From NCBI GenBank assembly GCA_002376715.1, contig DFOK01000102.1, positions 1-27,260 on the forward strand: 27,260 bases of DNA, in the 5' to 3' direction. The stretch is from Bacteroidales bacterium UBA3543 (GTDB lineage Bacteria; Bacteroidota; Bacteroidia; Bacteroidales; UBA932). The translations under genes and the position numbers were made by a program. The notes below the pieces were generated by a model, which ran no database searches, was not told the origin of the DNA, and worked only from the letters and a program-made list of their open reading frames with translations. Below are positions 16,007-23,461 of the stretch, piece by piece. The number at the start of each line of letters is the position of its first letter. Within the stretch, counting starts at the first letter, position 1.

Positions 16007-16753
16007 ATGAAAAAAATAATTTACTCTATCATTGCCATAGTCGTATCTATCAGTATGGCAAACGCTCAGGATCTCGTAACAAAGACAAATGGCGAAGACA
16101 TTAAGGCTAAAGTACTTGAAATCACCACTAATGAGGTTAAGTACAGGCTGTATGATGAGCCCGACGGTGTTGTTTATACCGTAAAAAAGAGCGATATTGT
16201 TATGATTCGCTATGAATCGGGTAGAAATGAAATATTCAACCAGGAATCAATGTCTGATACTTTTTCAGACAGAGAATCACTTGCTGATATTAAACCGGAT
16301 ATGAAATACAGGGAACTTAAAAAATTGTATAACCATAAAGACTACACTCCCTCATCACGTGACCGATATAAGCCGGGTTGGACGGGAATAGCATCATTTC
16401 TCATTCCCGGTCTTGGAGAGAGCATCAATGGAGAATGGAAACGTGGCGTAGGCAAATTCTGCGGTAGCGTTGTTCTTATAACTGCCGGCAGCATATGTGA
16501 AAGGGCAAGTCATGGTGAGAATGCTAAAGGATGGCATCTTGCAGTTGCAGCAGTTAGTTATGTGGGTGCGATAGGACTGGATATTTGGAGTATTGTCGAT
16601 GCCGTTAGGATAGCCAAGGTAAAAAATATGTACGAGCAGGATTTGAGGCGAACTTACTCATTTGACCTCGACCTGCATCCTTCAGTAAACTACATACAAA
16701 TGGGCAACACGATTCAGCCCACAGTAGGATTTACACTTGCGTTACAGTTTTAA
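16007..16753 (+). CDS. Secreted protein of unknown function, paralogue A
   Basis: A 248-residue protein with a signal peptide cleaved after ANA (residues 18-20, then QD). Residues 21-75 form a compact domain with the pattern NGEDIKAKVLEITTNEVKY, then YTVKKSDIVMIRYESGR, which I have seen as a recurring but unnamed N-terminal module in Bacteroidetes exported proteins. A linker leads to a Gly-rich, weakly hydrophobic region (about 125-200, with PGLGESINGEWKRG), which may be two membrane helices, and a C-terminus (TVGFTLALQF) like the last strand of a beta structure. Function unknown. The next gene is a close paralogue 53 nt downstream. Confidence 0.8.
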   Translation: MKKIIYSIIAIVVSISMANAQDLVTKTNGEDIKAKVLEITTNEVKYRLYDEPDGVVYTVKKSDIVMIRYESGRNEIFNQESMSDTFSDRESLADIKPDMKYRELKKLYNHKDYTPSSRDRYKPGWTGIASFLIPGLGESINGEWKRGVGKFCGSVVLITAGSICERASHGENAKGWHLAVAAVSYVGAIGLDIWSIVDAVRIAKVKNMYEQDLRRTYSFDLDLHPSVNYIQMGNTIQPTVGFTLALQF

Positions 16754-16806
16754 AAAGGGCTACTGATTAGTGGTGTAATAATTGATTGAAAATTAAGATT
16801 TTTATT

Positions 16807-17565
16807 ATGAAAAAAATATTTTTATCCCTCATCGTCATAATCGCATCTATGAGTTTAGCAAACGCTCAGGACTTCGTAATCATGAAAAACGGTGATGAAA
16901 TTAAGGCAAAAGTGCTTGAAATCACTATGGATGAAGTCAAGTACAGGTTGTATGATGAACCCGATGGTGTTATATATACCGTATGGAAATCCGACATTAT
17001 TATGATTCATTATGAATCAGGCAGAAGTGAGGTATTCTCTCAAAAGGTGATGCCAAGTCCCTATTATTCAGGTAGAGAGCCTCTTTATAACATTAGACCG
17101 GGCATGAAGTATAATGAGCTTAAACACTTATATAACCATAAAGATTACACTCCATCATCAAGTGATTTTAATCCGGGCTGGTGTGGTGTGGCATCATTTT
17201 TCATCCCCGGACTCGGAGAATGTATCCTTGGAGAGTGGGGACGAGGTCTGGGCAAATTCTTTGGTAATATGGCACTAATGAGTGCTGCTGCCATTTCTTT
17301 TCATGCGGGTGTTTATGCAGGTTATTATTATGAAGAGGAAGCATGGCCGCTGGGAATTGCAGCGATTTGTTCTGCAGCTGCTGTAGGACTGAACATTTGG
17401 AGTATAGTTGATGCCGTAAGGATAGCCAAGGTAAAGAATATGTACGAACAGGATTTGAAACAAGTTTACTCATTTAACCTCGACCTATATCCATCGGTAA
17501 ACTGCATACAAATGGGCAACACAATGCAGCCCACAGTAGGATTTACACTTGCATTAAGGTTCTAA
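16807..17565 (+). CDS. Secreted protein of unknown function, paralogue B
   Basis: A 252-residue tandem paralogue of the preceding gene with the same order: signal peptide ending ANA-QD, NGDEIKAKVLEITMDEVKY, YTVWKSDIIMIHYESGR, a conserved NIRPGMKY and LYNHKDYTPSS linker, the hydrophobic PGLGECILGEWGRG region and the C-terminal TVGFTLALRF. The two are most alike at both ends, and DNA identity is high in the last 100 bases; the middle (about residues 150-185) differs most. I chose ATG at 16807, which gives the matching signal peptide; an upstream in-frame start adds seven residues. Function unknown; a recent tandem duplication is likely. Confidence 0.8.
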   Translation: MKKIFLSLIVIIASMSLANAQDFVIMKNGDEIKAKVLEITMDEVKYRLYDEPDGVIYTVWKSDIIMIHYESGRSEVFSQKVMPSPYYSGREPLYNIRPGMKYNELKHLYNHKDYTPSSSDFNPGWCGVASFFIPGLGECILGEWGRGLGKFFGNMALMSAAAISFHAGVYAGYYYEEEAWPLGIAAICSAAAVGLNIWSIVDAVRIAKVKNMYEQDLKQVYSFNLDLYPSVNCIQMGNTMQPTVGFTLALRF

Positions 17566-17662
17566 AACGAGTAACCTATTTAGTAGTCTGACAATCTGAT
17601 GAATTATTCTCATTAGGTAACATTGAAAACATCAAGTACAAGAATTAAATCAAAACCAAGCT

Positions 17663-18160
17663 ATGAAAGAAATATTGATATATAAATGCAAAAATGGCAT
17701 TATCGCCAATAAAATAATCAACATACTTGATGTCAACAACATTGTTTACCGTCAGCATGATGAAACTGTAGATAAACGGCCGGGAGCTTACGGCCCTACC
17801 CCCGGTATCGCTATATATGTATTTGAAAAGGATTATGACAGGGCACTGGAGTTAATTGATCCCATTATCAAAGATAATATCGAAGGTCCGAAACCCTTGT
17901 GTCCAAAATGCGGCAGCGAAGAGGTCGAAGCCATTCCTCGACACAAGTCCACCAAACTTGTCATACTGCTTTCCATCCTTTTATTCCTGATTCCCGGACT
18001 CTATTTTGTCTATTCCAGGAATTTAAACATTCGTTCCCAGTCCCTCGATATCATTGCAATAGTGATGATCCTCTCCAGCATCGCCTTGATGATTGTCAGT
18101 AAACACCAAAACGTCAATCATCAGTGCACTAAGTGCGGCAGGAAGTTTAATCATATATAG
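17663..18160 (+). CDS. DUF2007-like membrane protein with zinc-ribbon cysteine pairs
   Basis: A 165-residue protein. Residues 3-72 resemble DUF2007, a small domain thought to take part in signalling or protein binding (LIYKCKNGIIANKIINILDV, then a strand with IAIYVFEKDYDRALELI). It is followed by CPKCG at C80/C83, two transmembrane helices (about 97-118 and 128-146), and a second CTKCG at C155/C158. The two CxxC pairs sit on either side of the membrane hairpin and could complete one zinc ribbon on the same face. It follows the secreted paralogues by about 100 nt. Function unknown. Confidence 0.75.
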   Translation: MKEILIYKCKNGIIANKIINILDVNNIVYRQHDETVDKRPGAYGPTPGIAIYVFEKDYDRALELIDPIIKDNIEGPKPLCPKCGSEEVEAIPRHKSTKLVILLSILLFLIPGLYFVYSRNLNIRSQSLDIIAIVMILSSIALMIVSKHQNVNHQCTKCGRKFNHI

Positions 18161-18275
18161 CGAAGCGACTGCATCATATAAAAACAAAAGCCTCATTTCT
18201 CCATAGTTGTAATTAAACTCTTGGGGCAACCACAAAGTCTAATACTAACGCAATCTTGCAGAGAGATAATAAGAC

Positions 18276-18305
18276 TTTACCGATGGGTAAGCTCTTTTAT
18301 CTTTG
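18276..18305 (+). promoter_or_regulatory. Candidate upstream promoter of the outer-membrane protein gene
   Basis: TTTA (18276-18279), 18 nt, then TATCTTTG (18298-18305), one mismatch from the -33 consensus and an exact -7. Transcription would start just before the hairpin at 18316-18336. Confidence 0.5.
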
Positions 18306-18315
18306 AAGAAGTATT

Positions 18316-18336
18316 TCGAAGTTGCAACAACTTCGA
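18316..18336. promoter_or_regulatory. Dyad TCGAAGTTG / CAACTTCGA
   Basis: A 9-bp perfect inverted repeat with a 3-base centre, not followed by a T-run, so not a terminator for the plus strand. It sits between two candidate promoters of the gene at 18409 and may be an operator or a 5' leader hairpin. Confidence 0.4.
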
Positions 18337-18367
18337 CAAAAAAAGTATAATGCCTAACTGAATATCT

Positions 18368-18397
18368 TTTGATAAATGGTAAAATATCCCATATTTG
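18368..18397 (+). promoter_or_regulatory. Candidate proximal promoter of the outer-membrane protein gene
   Basis: TTTG (18368-18371), 18 nt, then CATATTTG (18390-18397), one mismatch from TAnnTTTG. It would start transcription within a few bases of the chosen ATG at 18409. Confidence 0.45.
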
Positions 18398-18408
18398 TCC
18401 CATCTAAA

Positions 18409-20757
18409 ATGACAAACAAACTCAAATTCATAGTAATTTTAGTTTTTTTGGTTTTCACCCATCTTGCAAGCCATGGTCAAACTTCGTGTACGGTAAGTGG
18501 AATGGTGGTTGACACCAATAATTTCCCTGTGCAATATGCATCCATCGTGGTATATAAATCGGACAAACTGCTGACAGGCACTTTGACGGGTGAGAATGGG
18601 GAGTTTTCATTTAAAATAAACCGCAGTACTGACGAACATATACTTGTAATAGAATTTATCGGATACGCTAAAAAAGAGGTTAGTTTTAAGCCGGAGAGGT
18701 CATCAATAAACCTGGACAAGATAATTATAAAAGAAGATGCAGTTCTTCTTGGCGAAGCTATTGTGACAGCTAAGATGGATGCAGCCAAATCCTCGGTGGA
18801 GCATACTGTGATCCATGCTTCTGCAAATATGAGTTTCGAAACAGGAACGGCTCTCGACATACTCCGTACATCTTCATCTGTGACACTGGTAGGTGATGCC
18901 ATTTCAATCAGAGGTAACAGAAATATCCTCGTACTTCTGGATGGAGTTCCCACAACAGTCGGTGATCTTGCAGTGATTCCGGCAGCCAATATCAAAAACA
19001 TTGAAATAATAACCAATCCCGATGCTTCATACGACTCCGAAGGTACCGGTGGTATCATAAACATAGTCTCCAAAAGGAGTGGTGTAAAAGGATTTAGCGG
19101 GGTAATGTCAGCAAACTACGGCTTCAACCACTTTGTAACAGGCAATCTGGGCCTGTCATATATCAAACCCAAAACTTCGTGGAGATTCAATTACAACACA
19201 AAATATGAAGATGACATTGTAAATACGACATTGAATCGCCTGATTCACGAAACCGGCAACCGGACCTACCAGCAGATGAGGGCTGTAAGATATGTGTACA
19301 ACAATAATATCGGAGTCGGTACTGACTTAAGAATTAACGAAAAGAACATTCTTAGCATTGACCTGAAGTCCATGCTGCCAAGACATAATATAAAGCAAGA
19401 CTTGGATAATAAATACATTAAGGCGGGAATGGAGAGTAAGGAGAAAAGGCGCAAAGACGTTACATGGAACAGGGAAAACATAGAAGGAAACATATCATAT
19501 AGACATATCATCAAGCCGGACACCTCTGATCTGACCATTAGCGGTTCCATATCCAGAACATGGGGACACAGACCCTCCTACTATTTCCTGGAAGGAGCTG
19601 AGATAGGTCGTTCCGATTCAGGAGGAAGCCCCTTCATAACCTCATTTCAGGCAAACTTCAAACAAAAGATCAGTTCCGGCACACTATCAGCCGGAACAAA
19701 ATTGACATATAGGGACAATGGCATCTATCACCGATTCTATTCAAATGAGAATGGGGAGTGGAATTACTCGGAAACATTCAGCAACGACTTACAGCATACA
19801 GAACTTGTAAACGCAGCTTACATTTTGCTATCATCAAAAATAGGAAAATTTACTTATAAGGCGGGATTAAGAGGAGAGTTCAGTACTGTTACATTGGAAA
19901 GTAATCGGGAAAAACTCAAAGAGAGAAATAACGATTTTTTTATTGCCCCGAGTTTATCCGGGACATATAATCTGACAAAGAATCAAGAGGTTGCCTTTGC
20001 TTTTACACGCCGAATCGGAAGACCCATCTACCCTCAGTTAAATCCCTATATGAGCATGGTGGATGCCTCGACTTACGAGCAAGGCAACATGAATCTAAGA
20101 CCGGAGAAATCCTCACAAATTGACCTGAGTTATAGCCTTAAAAGCAAGTTTGTGCAATTGTTTGCGGATGCCTATTTGAACTATACTACGGGCTACATTT
20201 CACAGATAACGAAAATATCGGACGGTCTGCTCATCACGACCTACATAAACGGTACTTCGGACTTAAAGAGCGGGGCGGAAATTTCCCTCAAATTGCTGCC
20301 TTCCGGATGGTTGTCCGCGACACTGAGTGCAAACACCTTCTATGTTGACACCAGAGGTAATTTTGCAGGAGCTGAAATCAATAACAAAGGTTGGTCAAAC
20401 AACAGCAATTTGCTCCTTGACTTCATGATTGGAAAATCCACTGACCTCCAGATACAATATTTTCTCACAACACCGCAATATTTTCCTCAACTAACGACAT
20501 CACTCACACATCATATGAATGTCGGATTTAAGCACACATTCCTGAAGGGAGCGATGAGTGTATCCTTGCTCCTTACTGACGCATTCAATACATATAAATG
20601 GCAAGTGCAGTCAAGCAACAATATCTTTGATCTGACAAATATTAGCACCATGAAGAGCAGGATGTTGTGGGTAGGAATTTCATACAACTTCAATTCCTTC
20701 AAACAGAAGAGTGGAGAGACGAAATCAGAGGGAGACAGAACTCTAATCAAATTATGA
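18409..20757 (+). CDS. Outer-membrane beta-barrel receptor-like protein (TonB-dependent receptor fold)
   Basis: A 782-residue outer-membrane protein. A signal peptide (1-23, ending SHGQ) is followed by a carboxypeptidase-regulatory-like domain (about 25-108: VSGMVVDTNNFPVQYASIVV), a plug-like domain (about 140-225: ALDILRTSSSVTLVG, IRGNRNILVLLDGVP, IKNIEIITNPDASYDSEGTGG) and a C-terminal beta-barrel of about 550 residues with aromatic-rich strands. This is the Bacteroidetes outer-membrane barrel family related to TonB-dependent transporters, but no SusD-like partner is adjacent and no clear TonB box is visible, so the cargo is unknown. I chose ATG at 18409 because the signal peptide starts there; the in-frame ATG at 18376 adds 11 residues. 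Confidence 0.88.
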   Translation: MTNKLKFIVILVFLVFTHLASHGQTSCTVSGMVVDTNNFPVQYASIVVYKSDKLLTGTLTGENGEFSFKINRSTDEHILVIEFIGYAKKEVSFKPERSSINLDKIIIKEDAVLLGEAIVTAKMDAAKSSVEHTVIHASANMSFETGTALDILRTSSSVTLVGDAISIRGNRNILVLLDGVPTTVGDLAVIPAANIKNIEIITNPDASYDSEGTGGIINIVSKRSGVKGFSGVMSANYGFNHFVTGNLGLSYIKPKTSWRFNYNTKYEDDIVNTTLNRLIHETGNRTYQQMRAVRYVYNNNIGVGTDLRINEKNILSIDLKSMLPRHNIKQDLDNKYIKAGMESKEKRRKDVTWNRENIEGNISYRHIIKPDTSDLTISGSISRTWGHRPSYYFLEGAEIGRSDSGGSPFITSFQANFKQKISSGTLSAGTKLTYRDNGIYHRFYSNENGEWNYSETFSNDLQHTELVNAAYILLSSKIGKFTYKAGLRGEFSTVTLESNREKLKERNNDFFIAPSLSGTYNLTKNQEVAFAFTRRIGRPIYPQLNPYMSMVDASTYEQGNMNLRPEKSSQIDLSYSLKSKFVQLFADAYLNYTTGYISQITKISDGLLITTYINGTSDLKSGAEISLKLLPSGWLSATLSANTFYVDTRGNFAGAEINNKGWSNNSNLLLDFMIGKSTDLQIQYFLTTPQYFPQLTTSLTHHMNVGFKHTFLKGAMSVSLLLTDAFNTYKWQVQSSNNIFDLTNISTMKSRMLWVGISYNFNSFKQKSGETKSEGDRTLIKL

Positions 20758-20764
20758 TTATAGT

Positions 20765-20795
20765 GAGTGGTGCGGGGTACGAGGTACGGGGTGTG
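20765..20795. repeat. GGTACG-type repeat island C
   Basis: Just after the outer-membrane gene stop there are repeated units of GGGGTACGAGGTACGGGG type. They share the GGTACG core with the island at 6291-6350. No coding potential. Confidence 0.5.
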
Positions 20796-20850
20796 CATCA
20801 TAAAATACCTCAACGAAGTGCCACAAAAAACCTGAAAATTGTAAAATGAC

Positions 20851-20890
20851 ATGAACCCCGAAAGTTAGACAAAAAACTTTCGGGGTTCAT
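20851..20890. terminator. Bidirectional terminator
   Basis: A 16-bp perfect stem (20851-20866 with 20875-20890; core GAACCCCGAAAGTT) and an 8-base loop. It separates the plus-strand outer-membrane gene from the minus-strand lipoprotein gene. Its sequence is related to the hairpin at 25747-25782, which follows the paralogous lipoprotein gene. Confidence 0.8.
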
Positions 20891-20931
20891 TATCGCCGTA
20901 AGCGAGAGGGATTTTTTTTCGAAACTATGCG

Positions 20932-22908
20932 TTAAGCACCTCCCCCTCCCCAAGCGCTCGGAATATTGTTGTAATCGGTTACTTTTGCGTATCTAAAACA
21001 ATCAGTAGTCGTCCATGTTCCCGTACCTTTGTTAAAATTCCAAAGTGCGGGGGCAGTACCTGGAGATACCACATTAGTGCCTATACTGTAAAAACACCCT
21101 GAGAAATTCATATCTCTATCCTTAAAAAAGTCGGGGTTTGTCGCTGGGTCCGGGAAAATATCGGACGTTAATTGCAACCTTTTACAGTTGAAGAAACATT
21201 GATAGAAATTTGTTGCTTCCGTGTTGTTAACAAACAGTCCTGTCGGGGTAGTTCCGGTTAAGTTGGAGCAGTTGGCGAAACAGCTAGAGAAAGATTCTGC
21301 TTGCTCATTGTTGTAGAACAGTCCTGCCGGAATGCTTCCGTTTAAACTGAAGCAGTTCATGAAGCAGCTGCTGAAATTTGTCGCTAGCGTATTTGTGTCA
21401 AACAGTCCTGCCGGGATAGAGGTTAGCGCTTCGCAGTTAGCGAAACAGCTCCAAAAAGATGTAGCCAGTGTATTGTTATTAAATAGTGTTGCCGGAATAG
21501 AGGTAAGTCCTGTGCAGTAGTAAAAGCAATTCTTGAAAGTGGTGGCTTTCGTATTGTTGCTAAAGAGTTCTGCAGGTATGGAGGTTAGTCCGTGGCAACC
21601 TCTAAAACAATATTCAAAAATTGATGCTTCCGTATTGTTGGCAAATAATCCGGCCGGGATAGAGGATAGTCTGCGGCAATCAAAAAAACAATATCCGAAA
21701 TTGGTTGCTCCTGTATTGTTTTTAAATAATTCTGCAGGGATGGATGTTAGTCTTGAGCATGATTTAAAAAAGTTCTCGAAACTTGTTGCTCCCATGTTGG
21801 GGAAAGGAGTAAGGACAGCCGTCAGCAGATTTTCTCCGGTAGTCTCGCGGTTAAATGTGATTTGTGGAAATTGTATTTGTGAAGAGTTGGGTTGGTCGGA
21901 GTAGATAGTTATGGTATAATCACCTGCATTGGTGTAGGGGTGCGAAGCGAGTATCTGGCTAGCTGCAGGGCCTTGATTAATGATTGTGTTCGCGGATCCA
22001 TCTCCCCAATCTATCGTCAACTTGGCAGGGATGGTGGATGCAGCAGATCTTAGCCGGATCCTGTGTGTTGTAGATGGTTCAGTGGTTCTGATAGTATAAA
22101 TAAAAGGAACAACTTCCTCCCAAGTTCCGCTTACGGCAGCTTTGTAACGGTTTCCTGCTGCGTAACTCTTACCGCTGTTTGTGGTACTCCATTCGTATGA
22201 TTTGTCTCCGACTTGTGTTATTTTTACCTTTCCACTCGTGCCAATATTCATAAAGGTTGGGTCAAAAGCAAGGAAAGCTGTCAGTTCGGCACCGGAAGTG
22301 TATGTGTAGTTGGTTATGTTGAGGGTCATGGACCGAGCTTCTCCTCCTGCTGTTGTAATCGTCCAAATAATTGATTTGATAGCTCCAATATTGGTCGACA
22401 TACCGCTGAGTTTAAATCTCATGATGCTACTCTTTAATACCAATGAGAAGGTCTCAGTAAGCGGATTAGCTGCCTCGTCAAAAAGAAGCAGTTTGCTTTG
22501 GAGGTGAGTTGCCGTATTGTCTCCGTTCTGGGTCTGTTGCCAGAAAGAATCTGCAATAGGTTGCACATTGCCGTTGGCATCCAGCGTAACAGTTGATGGA
22601 TAGTATACCTTGTAGGTGGTGGCATCAGTGACGGGTGTCCCCGTAAATGTGTTACCGGTTCCGCTGTAGGTAAAGGTGGTTTTTCCTTTATAGTTTCCAA
22701 GTGCATCATATCCAGCCAGCAACAACTTGTCGTCGTTTTCCCATGAGAGTTTGAGATTTAAGTCATCGTATGCCACACGGGTTTCTGGTGAGATAGATAC
22801 ATTGATAGTAGCGATACTTCCCTCATTTTTAATTAATGGAAGAGGTTCTCTAGTGCAACTCGCCACCAATATGGCAAGCAGTGCAATAATAAATAATTTG
22901 GGTTTCAT
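20932..22908 (-). CDS. Surface lipoprotein 1: fimbrillin-like N-terminus, PKD-like domain, Cys-rich repeats
   Basis: A 658-residue lipoprotein (lipobox LVASC, C18). Residues 28-262 resemble the Mfa/fimbrillin-like family: ETRVAYDD, a LSWENDDKLLLAGYD strand, YKVYYP, and FKLSGMSTNIG. Residues 294-338 resemble a PKD-type domain (TIDWGDGS, then HPYTNAGDYTITIYSD). Residues 374-589 carry seven and a half 27-residue repeats with consensus ATxFxxCFxxCxxLTSIPAGLFxNNT, similar to BspA-type or DUF285 surface repeats. A C-terminal cap (590-658) ends in a Gly run. The likely role is cell-surface adhesion or structure. Two relatives lie upstream. A 45-residue ORF starts the same transcript. Confidence 0.85.
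   Translation of the reverse strand: MKPKLFIIALLAILVASCTREPLPLIKNEGSIATINVSISPETRVAYDDLNLKLSWENDDKLLLAGYDALGNYKGKTTFTYSGTGNTFTGTPVTDATTYKVYYPSTVTLDANGNVQPIADSFWQQTQNGDNTATHLQSKLLLFDEAANPLTETFSLVLKSSIMRFKLSGMSTNIGAIKSIIWTITTAGGEARSMTLNITNYTYTSGAELTAFLAFDPTFMNIGTSGKVKITQVGDKSYEWSTTNSGKSYAAGNRYKAAVSGTWEEVVPFIYTIRTTEPSTTHRIRLRSAASTIPAKLTIDWGDGSANTIINQGPAASQILASHPYTNAGDYTITIYSDQPNSSQIQFPQITFNRETTGENLLTAVLTPFPNMGATSFENFFKSCSRLTSIPAELFKNNTGATNFGYCFFDCRRLSSIPAGLFANNTEASIFEYCFRGCHGLTSIPAELFSNNTKATTFKNCFYYCTGLTSIPATLFNNNTLATSFWSCFANCEALTSIPAGLFDTNTLATNFSSCFMNCFSLNGSIPAGLFYNNEQAESFSSCFANCSNLTGTTPTGLFVNNTEATNFYQCFFNCKRLQLTSDIFPDPATNPDFFKDRDMNFSGCFYSIGTNVVSPGTAPALWNFNKGTGTWTTTDCFRYAKVTDYNNIPSAWGGGGA
21142..21789 (-). 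repeat. 81-bp coding repeat array (about 8 units)
   Basis: Encodes the 27-residue Cys-rich repeats of lipoprotein 1. Units differ at DNA level but keep the phase of F, CF, C, L, SIPA, LF and NNT; unit 6 has one extra residue (NGSIPA). Repeat number is likely to vary between strains. Confidence 0.85.
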
Positions 22909-22982
22909 GCCTATGTATTATTTGCTTTTGACTAATTGTTCATTGTCCATTACAATTGCCAATGGCCAATAGTTAACCCATC

Positions 22983-23120
22983 CTACCAGGCATCTCCTCC
23001 GTCTCCAACGTCGGGAAGACTGGCTGTCAGGATGTTTTGGGTAAGTTCGATTTCGATGACTTCGATGTCAGGCGCGATGTATTGTTCCGCGGATGCAGAA
23101 TGAAATTTTGTTGTGTTCAT
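22983..23120 (-). CDS. Small 45-residue ORF leading the lipoprotein 1 transcript
   Basis: ATG at 23120 to TAG at 22983. It encodes MNTTKFHSAS, then EQYIAPDIEVIEIELTQNIL, a short TASLPDV linker and the end GDGGDAW. The pattern of Y-x-x-P-x-I-E-V-x-E at the start, then a Ser/Gly-rich tail ending in Trp, recalls a class of tiny Bacteroidetes ORFs often found ahead of surface-protein genes; the function of that class is unknown to me. It begins 26 nt after a strong promoter and ends 74 nt before lipoprotein 1. There is no signal peptide. It may be a leader peptide or a secreted signal; neither is shown. Confidence 0.65.
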   Translation of the reverse strand: MNTTKFHSASAEQYIAPDIEVIEIELTQNILTASLPDVGDGGDAW

Positions 23121-23145
23121 AATCAATGTTTTTTCTACTAAGGCG

Positions 23146-23208
23146 TAAAGGTAGAAACTATTTTAATACAACAAAACTATTTTGGCATAATTCATCAAAA
23201 ATAGTTTT
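23146..23208 (-). promoter_or_regulatory. Promoter of the small ORF/lipoprotein 1 unit, with repeated AAACTATTTT boxes
   Basis: On the minus strand TTTG (23172-23175) is followed after 18 nt by TACCTTTA (23146-23153), one base from the consensus. The box AAACTATTTT occurs at 23155-23164 and 23174-23183 (19 nt apart, the same face of the helix), and inverted at 23198-23208. The boxes overlap the spacer and -33 element, which suggests operator sites. Confidence 0.6.
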
Positions 23209-23461
23209 CATTTTACAATACCTGAATTTACGCTTTGTAAACTAATGGGTTTTTGAGGCTTGTGCATAGATCCGTGTGCCGATACCTAAAACCAGGAAAA
23301 GCATAAGTCAATTCAAAAAAATCCCCCTCGCCATTGACAATGCGTCAAATTAGCAAGAGGGACTTATCTATCGAAAGAGGGCGTTATAGTTTCCTCCAAT
23401 CATTGGGGCGAAAAAGCCCCAACACAAGGCTTAAGCCGTAAAAATTATGCAATATGCCTGA
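23209..23461. other. Intergenic region downstream of lipoprotein 2, with relic C-terminus
   Basis: With the promoter this makes about 340 bases between genes. After the lipoprotein 2 stop there is a hairpin at 23403-23422 (TTGGGGC stem, 7 bp), a palindrome GGCTTAAGCC at 23428-23437, then on the minus strand codons P-N-D-W-R-K-L-stop (23384-23407). These match the end of lipoprotein 3 (P-N-H-W-K-G-I-stop). The 35 bases after that stop also match the trailer of lipoprotein 3. A terminator follows. Confidence 0.6.
23315..23361 (-). terminator. Terminator of the lipoprotein 2 transcript
   Basis: On the minus strand an interrupted stem (CCCTC with GAGGG outside, TTGAC with GTCAA inside) is followed by a run of seven T. 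It lies about 100 nt after the stop. Confidence 0.65.

Noticed and set aside
18023..18235. Minus-strand open frame at the end of the DUF2007-like gene
   Set aside because: Mostly antisense to the real gene, with no promoter or family features.
21142..21789. Regularly spaced repeats that could suggest a CRISPR array
   Set aside because: The 81-bp periodicity is coding, in frame, degenerate and without unique spacers.
23242..23304. A 20-residue minus-strand ORF with a hydrophobic start
   Set aside because: Too short to support, overlaps no clear ribosome-binding signal and has no recognisable family.
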